NCBI GenBank assembly: GCA_040235375.1
Contig: JBECKQ010000145.1
Coordinates: 1-9,002 of the forward strand
Length of the DNA stretch: 9,002 bases
Direction of reading: 5' to 3'
Source: JBECKQ01 sp040235375
GTDB taxonomy: Bacteria > Planctomycetota > Phycisphaerae > UBA1845
Both the position numbers and the translations under genes were made by a program. Positions within the stretch are counted from its first letter, which is position 1. The number at the start of each line of letters is the position of its first letter. The notes beneath the pieces are model-generated. The model saw only the letters and a list, made by a program, of their open reading frames with translations. It was not told the DNA's origin and did not search any database. Below, piece by piece: positions 1 through 7,700 of the stretch.

Positions 1-154
1 CCATCACGCAGACCACCTTGCCGGCGGACAGGCTGCAGAAGCTGCGGTAGCCCTTCACCACCGGATCGTTCTGCGCCGCCTGGGCGATCTGGTTGACCTG
101 ATTCTCATTGAGGCTGCCCGGCGGCACCGTGTGGACGCAAAGAAACTTCGACAT
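1..154 (-). CDS. Small SCO4226/DUF4242-like protein, N-terminal part (partial at window edge)
   Basis: The start codon is at 154-152 on the minus strand and 51 codons are visible before the window edge cuts the gene. The protein begins MSKFLCVHTVPPGS and continues through QIAQAAQNDPVVKGYRSF to an S-AGKVVCVM strand. This matches the beta-alpha-beta start of small (roughly 80-90 residue) ferredoxin-fold proteins of the DUF4242/SCO4226 type, in which an AGKV(F/V)C strand is typical. SCO4226 is a nickel-binding protein; whether this one binds metal is unknown, although Cys6, His8, Cys40 and Cys49 are present. An AGAGGAG Shine-Dalgarno sequence lies about 9 bases upstream, which fixes the start. 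The gene is divergent from everything else in the window. Family assignment rests on pattern memory of the N-terminal half only, so coding status is secure but function is tentative. Confidence 0.75.
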   Translation of the reverse strand, partial: MSKFLCVHTVPPGSLNENQVNQIAQAAQNDPVVKGYRSFCSLSAGKVVCVM

Positions 155-489
155 GAAACTAATCTCCTCTGTTAGGGAATTCCCATATGAGCCGGCCTGG
201 TGTGGGCACCAATCGCCACCTTCCGCTCGAACGGCACGATGGCTCGGCTGCCAGGCTGACTCGTACCGGCCTCACCCCGGATGCTAAGGCGCCGCCCGGC
301 TCCGGGCCATCAGGGATATTCTCATTCGTGTACGACGATCAAATAGCGGCGCTGGGCGTTCGCATATCGTGGTGCCGCAACGTCGGTCACGCGGCGCCCT
401 GTATTTCAATTGCGCCTGCGAACTTCGGGATTACCTATGCGACATCTGCAACTGCCGATCATGTTGTTCGATGGCAAAGCCCGTCCTTA
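155..489. other. Gene-free stretch upstream of the partial minus-strand gene
   Basis: No convincing gene is seen. Open frames here are Arg-rich and lack recognisable motifs. The only compact element is a perfect 10-base palindrome, GGGAATTCCC, at 175-184, about 20 bases upstream of the minus-strand start codon and next to its Shine-Dalgarno sequence. It could be an operator, but it is short and may be chance. The right-hand end, from about 347, is open in the frame of the dockerin-like remnant but shows no family resemblance before about 497. Confidence 0.5.
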
Positions 490-505
490 CCTCTTTGTTA
501 CTCTG

Positions 506-649
506 ACCGACTATGCGAACTTCGCGGGCGGTCTTCTGGGGCCGACCTCCGGTCTCGACTCCGGCTGCAACTGCTTCGATATGGACCGCGACGCCGACCT
601 CGACCTCGTCGACTTCGCGATGTTCACGTTGTACTTCAACGGCCCCGGC
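506..649 (+). pseudogene. Remnant of a planctomycete dockerin-like C-terminal domain
   Basis: In one frame, 506-649 encodes TDYANFAGGLLGP, then a GCNCFDMDRDADLDLVDF stretch, then a F-NGPG ending. This is the usual form of the C-terminal dockerin-like, EF-hand-type module of secreted planctomycete proteins (compare D-D-DGDVDLxDFAxF). The second calcium-loop pattern is present, with Asp at loop positions 1, 3, 5, 9 and 12. The first loop has lost its acidic residues: the frame reads FDGKARPYLFVTLTDY before the helix. The frame is open only from 347 (a stop lies at 344-346) to the stop at 719-721, so there is no room for the large catalytic or structural protein that normally precedes such a module. 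GC-rich third positions within the motif indicate it was once coding. It is best read as the broken 3' end of a gene whose body is gone. An intact tiny protein starting with TTG at 410 or ATG at 437 is less likely. Confidence 0.6.
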
Positions 650-771
650 CACCGGACAAGGCGGGGCGGAATGGTGTCGGGAGTCGTTTTCGATTGGCAC
701 GTTTGGGCGAGGATCGAGTAGGAGACGATTCTCGACTCGTTTGGGTGCCCGGACGCCGGTCTCACGCGGCA

Positions 772-805
772 CAGAAAGAAAGGCCAGTCGGGTAAGTGAC
801 TGGCC
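772..805 (-). terminator. Intrinsic terminator (minus strand) downstream of the tRNA fragment
   Basis: A perfect 8-bp stem pairs GGCCAGTC (782-789) with GACTGGCC (798-805) across an 8-base loop. Read on the minus strand the stem is followed directly by TTTCTTTCTG, a good U-tract. On the plus strand the hairpin is followed by GC-rich sequence, so it points leftwards. It starts 19 bases after the 3' end of the tRNA-like sequence on the same strand, as expected for a tRNA transcription unit. Confidence 0.8.
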
Positions 806-824
806 GGTATGGTGTGGCGTTCAA

Positions 825-866
825 TAGCGGCGGCCGGAGTTGAACCGGCGACCTGCGGTTTGTGCA
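825..866 (-). tRNA. 3' half of a tRNA gene (fragment, non-functional alone)
   Basis: Read on the minus strand, this contains a complete T arm: stem GCCGG (849-845), canonical loop TTCAACT (844-838) and stem CCGGC (837-833). It is followed by a 7-base acceptor strand CGCCGCT (832-826) and a discriminator A (825); CCA is not encoded. Before the T arm come a 5-base variable loop AGGTC and ACCGC, which would be the 3' side of the anticodon stem. Further 5' the resemblance stops. The loop would read TGCACAA with G rather than the invariant U at position 33, the next five bases do not pair with ACCGC, and no matching 5' acceptor strand AGCGGCG occurs within a tRNA length. The gene is therefore broken at about the anticodon. 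Such 3' halves are typical attachment-site remnants of elements that integrate in tRNA genes, but simple decay is equally possible. The original amino-acid identity cannot be assigned. Confidence 0.6.
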
Positions 867-1459
867 CGCGGGCTCGGTCTGTGGTGCCACGTTCCAGGCG
901 GCGCGACCGCATCTCGAGCACGGCAGAGCGTTGCAGATCGCGGCACGCTCTTGGGAAAACACATATTCCGATCTTATCGCGAACCAGGAAATCGCAAAAC
1001 GCAAGCGACCTCCGATCTCGTGATTCTGTTGGCAGACTTCACCCGGCCGTTCCGGCCGGTCATTGACCTCGGCAGCGGCAGCGCGCGGACGTTTTCGCGT
1101 CGGGGCGCCCCCGCAGAGGTTGTGAGGAGTGTCAGAGTGAGAGCCAGCGCGGGGCGTTCGCACGGATTATCACGCGACTCGCACCGTACACTTCGGTTTA
1201 GACGGCGCCGAACATTCCGGATCAACTGCGGGATATCCCGCACGCTTCGTTCGGACTTGTTCATGACAGTGCGACACGGGCATACGAAGAGACAGGACCT
1301 CTGAGTTTAACTCTATTACGGCTCACAGCACTCCGCTGCGCTTGTCACACGTTTCCTCCGGTGCTGCATCTCCACGGATTCGGGCTTTGCATCGCGGTTG
1401 GCCAGCGTCGCTTGACAAAACCCAAACCTCCGGCGAGTCGCAAATTTAACGCTTGCATG
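867..1459. other. Gene-free stretch between the tRNA fragment and the giant gene's leader
   Basis: No supportable gene is seen on either strand. The open frames are Arg- and Ser-rich, have no recognisable motif, and none has a ribosome binding site placed to suggest translation. A short hairpin, CCGGCCG (1043-1049) with CGGCCGG (1053-1059) across a 3-base loop, has no T-tract and is probably not a terminator. A TTGACA hexamer occurs at 1412-1417 but no -10 match stands 16-18 bases downstream. Confidence 0.5.
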
Positions 1460-1508
1460 AGGTCTGTCGACCTGATACGGTGGCCCATGTATATCAGGGC
1501 CGAAGGTC
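1460..1508 (+). promoter_or_regulatory. Candidate promoter and inverted repeats upstream of the giant gene
   Basis: TCGACC (1467-1472) and TATATC (1490-1495) are separated by 17 bases and each matches the sigma-70 -35/-10 consensus at four of six positions. They overlap a 7-bp inverted repeat, CCTGATA (1471-1477) and TATCAGG (1492-1498). A second small inverted repeat, AGGTC (1460-1464) and GACCT (1469-1473), overlaps it, and AGGTC recurs at 1504-1508. This would give a leader of roughly 140 bases before the start codon. The repeats could be an operator or alternative leader hairpins. The promoter match is weak and the assignment is inference. Confidence 0.25.
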
Positions 1509-1630
1509 TTTTCTCAATCTGCAGGCTGCGAAGGTAAGCGCAAGTTTCGCATCGGTCTGCGCGCCGCTCTCGCTTGCCTCGAGCCCGGCGGAACGCGGAG
1601 AGCCGGTTCCTGTCACCACTCACGTCGTGA

Positions 1631-1643
1631 AAGGAGGATAGCG
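1631..1643 (+). promoter_or_regulatory. Strong Shine-Dalgarno sequence fixing the giant gene's start
   Basis: AAGGAGGA at 1631-1638 contains a full AGGAGG (1632-1637) six bases before ATG at 1644. A second in-frame ATG at 1650 stands 12 bases away, so 1644 is the better start. Either start leaves the signal peptide intact. Confidence 0.85.
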
Positions 1644-1712
1644 ATGGACATGCGAAGGATCCTGATCAGTTGGTGTGCGGTCCCTTTCTGTAGCAGCGTG
1701 GTGGCCATCGCG
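1644..1712 (+). other. Sec signal peptide of the giant protein
   Basis: Residues 1-23 have a short positive n-region (MDMRR), a hydrophobic core (ILISWCAVPFCSSVVAIA) and an A-x-A type site, Ala21-Ile22-Ala23, with cleavage predicted before Ser24. There is no lipobox Cys at the site and no twin-arginine motif, so Sec export and signal peptidase I are expected. Confidence 0.85.
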
Positions 1713-4700
1713 TCATCGCCGGACGAGCGGCAACGAAGCATGCAGCAGAGCGTGCAGGGACCGGCGTATGCCGGAGCATTGGTGGCCGAGGTTGCCGCCC
1801 CTGCGCCGGAGGATGCCCCGGTCGTTCCGCCTGCGGCTGCGAACACGGGCGATCTTCCCTGGGGCATGTTGACCGAGGAGGAGAGGCGGGAGCTCTTGGA
1901 GGCCCCCGACCTGGAGGTGGCTCTGAGAGAGCTGGGCTACTCCGACTTTCCTGATGTGCCGCGGCTGTCGGACGGCCGCCCCACGGACGTCGAGTTGATC
2001 TGGTACGGCCGGTTCGCCGCGCAGGGAGAGACGAGCGCCCCGCTGCGGTCCCCGACTGACAACGGCTGGGGCACGGACGAGTCGAGCGATACGGCCGTCA
2101 ACTTCGTGCTGAATACGCCCGGCGCGCTGAACCCGGTGGGCCCCACCGGCGCCACCAACTTTCTTGGTGGCGGGGCGTTCGGGCCCGGCGGTGTCGCCGC
2201 CGGCTTCATGTACGTGCTGGACACGTCCTCGTCGGACCCCGCCAGCCAAGCCCTGTACACCATGAGTCTGACGACCGGCGCATTAACGTTGGTTGGATCC
2301 AGCGTCCCAAACAACCCGGGCAACACGGGCGAGAGTTGGGGCGGCATGGCCTGGGATAATACCACGGGCACCATGTATGCCTGCGCGGCCGTGTGCGGAA
2401 CGGGCGCGTCTTTGTATACGATCGACCTGGTCGACGGGACACCGACTCTGGTGGCGTCAATGACTGGCTCCCTGTGCCCGATCGCCATCGCCATCGACTG
2501 CACGGGCCAGATGTACGCCTACGACATCTCGCAAGACACGTTCGGCACCGTGGACAAGACCACGGGCACGTACACGGCGCTGGCTCCGCTCGGCTTCGAT
2601 GCAAACTTCGGCCAAGGCCTCGGATACGACAACCAGGCTGATACGATGTACATGGCCGCGTTTAACAACACCACACTCCAGGCGGAACTGCGGATCGTGG
2701 ATCTGAACACGGGCGCCAACACCCTGGTCGGCCCCCTGGGCACGCCGGGCGTCTCTCAGCTCGGGTTCGTGGACGTCGATCAACCCCCGGGACCGTGCCC
2801 CACGGGCGCCTGCTGCGACGACGCCACGGGAGTCTGCACCGACAACGTGGACTCCACCAACTGCACGACGCGGTTCGTAGCCGACACGCTTTGCGATGAC
2901 ATCGTACCGCTGTGCGGCCAGATCGTGGGAGCATGTTGTTTCAGCGATGGAAGCTGCCAGCTCTTGACTGACGCCGAGTGCGCATCCCAAGGCGGCAGCT
3001 ACTCTGGCGATGACACGAGCTGCACGCCGAATGAATGCCCGCAACCCTGCCCCTGCACGTCCGTGATCAACGCATTCCCCTACAACGAGGACTTCGAGGG
3101 GGAGGTCCAGTGCGGGACAACCTGCGGCAACGCGTGCCTGCTCCTGGGCGACTGGACCAACATCAGTGACGGAACCGACGACTTCGACTGGACCAGCGAC
3201 GTGGGCGGGACGACGTCCACCAGCACTGGTCCGTCACAGGACGCCAATCCCGGCACCCCCACTGGATTTTACCTCTACACCGAATCGAGCGGCACCGCCT
3301 GTCAGAACTCGACGGCGACTCTGTTGAGTCCGTGTTTCGACTTCTCGACCCTCGCGACGCCGCAGTTGATCTTCGGCTACCACATGTACGGAGCCGATAT
3401 GGGCGACCTGTACGTTGAAGTGTCCGACGACTCCTGCATCAGCTGGACGACCGAGGTCACGATCTCCGGACCGCAACAGGGCGACAACACCGATCCGTGG
3501 CTCTACGCGGTCGTCGATCTCGGTGCCTACGCCGGTATGAGCAATGTGCGAATACGCTTCCGCGGCGTGTCCGGCGACGGCTTCAACAGCGATATGGCCA
3601 TCGACGATATCACCGTTCAGGAAGCTCAGGAGTTCACTGGGGCATGCTGCGACGGCACGACCTGCACCGGGGACATGACGCAGGCGGAGTGCGAGGCCGG
3701 TGGAGGCGCCTACCAGGGCGAGTTCACGAATTGTGGTCCCCCCAACCCGTGCTCCGGCGCCTGTTGCCTGCCCGACGGTAGTTGTGTCGATACCACCAGT
3801 GACGATTGCGCGGCCCAGGGCGGCAGCTACCAGGGCGACGGCACCGACTGCGCCCTCAACCCCTGCCCGCCCGTCAACGACACCTGTGAAACCGCCGTCG
3901 CGATCGTATCCCTACCGTTCTTCACCACCGTCGATAACAGCCTGGCCACCGCCGGTGCTCCGCCGGGGACCTGCAACACCAGCTCCGCCACCGTCATGCA
4001 GAACGACGTGTGGTATAGCTTCACGCCCACGGAGGACTGCTACCTGATCCTGGACGTCGATCCGGACTTCGGGGACGGCTACGACGGGCTCATGCAAATC
4101 TACACGGGCCCGGACTGCAACAATCTGACGGAACTGGGCGGTTTGCCTGGCGAGGACGATCCGGGTTGCTACGACCTGAACGAGCCGTGGCACGTGGAGT
4201 TCGGCGCCACGGCCGGGCTGACCTACTGGTTCCAGATCGGCGACTGGGGAACGAGTGCGGGCGGAGGCTTGACATCCTTGTGCATGACCTGTCAGGTCGG
4301 CACGGTCGGGGCCTGCTGTCATCCGGACGGTTCCTGCACGGAGGAAATGGGGCAAGCGGCGTGTGAGAGCACCGGCGGCTTCTACCAGGGTGATGCCACG
4401 TCGTGCTGCTCGGCATCCTGCCCACAGCCGTGCTCCTGCACCAGTCCGATCGGAACGTTTCCCCACAACGAGGACTTCGAGGGCGAGCCCACGTGTGGCA
4501 CAACTTGTGGCAACTCGTGTGTGCTCGTGGGCGACTGGACCAACATCGATGACGGCACCGACGACATGGACTGGACCATCGACGAAGGCGGCACGAGTTC
4601 CTCCAACACCGGTCCGGACGTCGACGCCAACCCGGGTACGGTCACGGGCAACTATGCATACACGGAGACGAGCGGAACCTCGTGTCAAAACGCGACGGCC

Positions 4701-7700
4701 ATCCTGCTGAGTCCGTGTTACGACATCAGTGGTCTGTCGGATCCGTTGCTGCTGTTCGCCTACCACATGTATGGCAGCGACATGGGTGAGCTGAACGTCG
4801 AGGTGTCCACCGACGATTGTGCGAGCTGGACGACCGAGTTGTCCATTTCAGGTGAGCAACAGTTCGACGAAACCGATCCGTGGATTTACGACCTTGTCGA
4901 CCTGACCCCGTACGCGGGGGCGACCGACCTGCGCATCCGCTTCCGCGGAGTGACCGGCGACGGATTCGAAAGCGACATGGCCATCGACGATATCCGTGTC
5001 GTGAACGGTCCCCTGACCGGCGCTTGCTGCGAAGCGGACGGCTCCTGCACCGACAACGTAGCACAGGCCGACTGCGAAGCCGGTGGCGGTCGTTGGCAGG
5101 GCCCGTTCACGCAATGTGCCGACATCCCCAGTTGTGGCGGCGCCTGCTGCACGAGTGCGGGCTGCTTCATCGAGCCGCAGGATACCTGCGAGGCTGGCGG
5201 CGGCACGTACCTCGGCGACGACACCGTATGCTCCGCCGAGGACTGCAACGGGGACGGCATCCCGGATATCTGCGATCCAGACTGCAACGCCAACGGCGTA
5301 TCCGACGTGTGCGACATCCTCGGTGGCACCAGCGAGGACTGCCAGCCGGACGACATTCCTGACGAGTGCCAGCTCACCGGGGGCGCTCCCACGGTCGTGC
5401 TCAGCGAGATGGACCTGGGCTCGACGGATGCCCTCGAGATTCAGAATGTCTCGGGCGGCGTCCTCGCCACGGCCGGCTGGACCGTGGCCATCAGCGATAC
5501 ACCGTACGGCGATCCCACTACCGTCAATCCGATAATCCAGGCGTTGCCGGCCACGATGGCGGCCGGCGAGATCATGTACTGGACCGATGGGACGACGAAC
5601 CCATGGGGCAACAACATGTTCTGGAACCCGGGCGACTTCCCCTCCTTCAGCGGCTGGGCGATGATCCTGAACGACACCGGTGCTATCGTCGACTTTGCCG
5701 TCTGGAACGGCATGCCCCAGGCTGATATCCAGGCCCTGAGCCTCACAATCAACTCACACACGGTGACCATCGGCGATGAGTGGCTGATGGACGGCATTGT
5801 CACGGGCGACGAGTGCGGCAGCGGCTTCAGCGTCCAGCGGCAGGGCAGCAATGACCACAACGATGCAACCGACTGGACCTGCCAGCCGACCAACCTCGGT
5901 ATGCAGAACCCGGGATTGATAACTCCGTTTACGGGCGGCGGTAACGACTGCAACTCCAACGGGACGCCGGACGACTGCGACGTGGCCGACTGCCCGCCCG
6001 GCGATGTTTCGTGCGCCGACTGCAATACCAACTCCAAGCCGGACGAGTGTGACATCGCCGAGTGCCCGCCCGGTGACGTCACCTGCGGCGACTGCAATAC
6101 CAACGGCGTCCCGGACGGCTGCGAGTTGAGCGGCCAGGACTGCAACGCCAACGGCATTGACGACGAGTGCGACATCGACTCCGGCTTCAGCTTCGATTAC
6201 GACCTCAACGGCGTGCCCGACGAGTGCGATCCGGATTGCAATACCAACGGCGTGCCCGACGTCTGCGACATCGATTGCAGCATCGGCGACTGCGCTTCTC
6301 ATCCCGGCGGCTGCGGCGCGAGCGAGGACTGCCAGCCGGACGGCATTCCCGACGACTGTCAGCTCGGCGGTGGCGCCGAGACGCTCGTGTTCTCGCAGGA
6401 CGTCATCCCGGATGACAACGGCATCGGGCCTGGCCTGCTCCTGGCAATCGGCAGCAGTTGTCCGTTTGACAACACCTCCGCGGAGGATTTCACCCTCGCG
6501 AGTTCCAGGAATCTGACCCGGGTGACCTGGGTGGGCGTATACTTTGGTGCCGCCTCCGACTTCCCCGGTGAGGACAACAACTTCCGCATGACCTTCTACG
6601 AGGACAACGGCTCCGGCAACGTCGGCGCCGTCATCGCCGACTTCCCGTCGCTGACCGTGGCCAAGGCGCTGCACCCGCGCCCACCGGTCTTCGGCACCAA
6701 CCCCGCCTACACTTACGAGGCAATACTCCCGGCGGCGGTGCCCATCAACGGCGGTCAGCGCTACTGGCTGAGCATCAATGGCGACCCGGCCGGAGCCAGC
6801 GGTCCCGTCTTTGGCTGGATGGCAAGCGCCGAGGGCAACGCGGCGTCCATTCCGGGCAACGACCAGCCGTTGCAGAACACGGCCATCACGTGTGTCACTC
6901 TGCCGGCCGCCACCTACACGCCGGGCGGTGACCTGGGCGATCAGGATGCCGACCTGGCCTTCGCCCTTTACGGCACGGTCGGCAGCGGCAGTGGTGCGGA
7001 CTGCAACTCCAACAACATCCCCGATGAGTGTGACATCCGCGACTGCCCGCCGGGCGACTTGTCCTGCGCCGACTGCAACAGCGACGGCGTGCCGGACGGC
7101 TGCCAGCTCGTGGACAACGACTGCAACGCCAACCAGGTGCCGGACGATTGCGAGCCGGACTGCAACGAGAACGGCATCGCCGACGAGTGCGACATTCGCG
7201 ATTGCCCGCCGGGTGACCTGTCGTGTGCGGACTGCCAGCCGGACGGGATTCCGGACGGCTGTCAGCTGTATGACAGTGTGGCTACCACGGGAGTCGTCCT
7301 CACCGAGAAGTTCGATGACATCACGACGCTTCCCGGTGACGGGTGGGTCAAGATCAACAACAGCGAGCCGCTCGGTTCGACCGACTGGTTCCAGGGCAAT
7401 TCGAGCGTCTTCCCGGCCCATGACGGAGCTGCGACAGCCTACACGGCCGCCAACTACAACAATTGCGGCGACGGCGCAGGTCTGGACACCATCTCGAACT
7501 GGCTTATCACGCCCGAGCTGACACTCTCGGACGGGATGACGCTGAGCTTCTGGACACGCAAGTCCGATATACCGCCGAGCATGTGGCCGGATCGCCTGGA
7601 GGTCCGGATGAGCCTGGCGGGCAGCAGCAGCGACGTTGGCCCGGACGAATTCAGCGTAGGCGACTTCACCAGCCTGTTGCTCGAGATCAACCCGAGTTTG

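Larger units (their letters stand above)
2928..3866 (+). repeat. Segmental duplication, unit 1 (GACC-MAM-GACC-GACC, residues 429-741)
   Basis: This 313-codon block has the same domain order and total length as residues 889-1201 (4308-5246). Corresponding landmarks sit at a constant offset of 460-461 codons: GACC 429/889, the QPCxCTS segment 469/930, GACC 666/1126, GACC 705/1166, and ends 741/1201. The DVWY-type domain lies between the two copies. Confidence 0.85.
4308..5246 (+). repeat. Segmental duplication, unit 2 (GACC-MAM-GACC-GACC, residues 889-1201)
   Basis: Partner of 2928-3866, also 313 codons. The MAM-like domains of the two units align without gaps over 181 residues, with about 128 identical by hand count (about 71%). 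The flanking GACC motifs are less similar. Confidence 0.85.

Noticed and set aside
184..212. A possible minus-strand promoter (TTGGTG, 17-base spacer, CATATG) for the partial gene
   Set aside because: Each hexamer matches the consensus at only three of six positions, which is no better than chance in this region.
187..795. A 202-codon plus-strand open frame covering the left intergenic region
   Set aside because: It overlaps the dockerin-like remnant in another frame, becomes Arg-rich exactly where the remnant is coding-like, lacks a ribosome binding site and shows no family motif.
825..950. A complete tRNA or tmRNA gene on the minus strand
   Set aside because: Only the 3' half fits. No D arm, no pairing 5' anticodon stem and no matching 5' acceptor strand are found within a tRNA length, and no tmRNA tag frame or 5' tmRNA signature is seen.
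1412..1446. A perfect TTGACA at 1412-1417 as -35 of a promoter
   Set aside because: No -10-like hexamer occurs 16-18 bases downstream; the nearest A/T-rich stretch is about 23 bases away.
1453..1641. A 62-codon plus-strand open frame ending two bases before the giant gene's start codon
   Set aside because: Its position could suggest a coupled leader peptide, but it starts with TTG without a Shine-Dalgarno sequence, has no protein motif, and its stop falls just after the giant gene's Shine-Dalgarno sequence by apparent chance.
5946..7265. The tandem DCNxNG DNA repeats as a possible CRISPR array or satellite
   Set aside because: The periodicity lies in one open reading frame, the units differ in length and spacing, and differences are largely at third codon positions, so this is a protein repeat.
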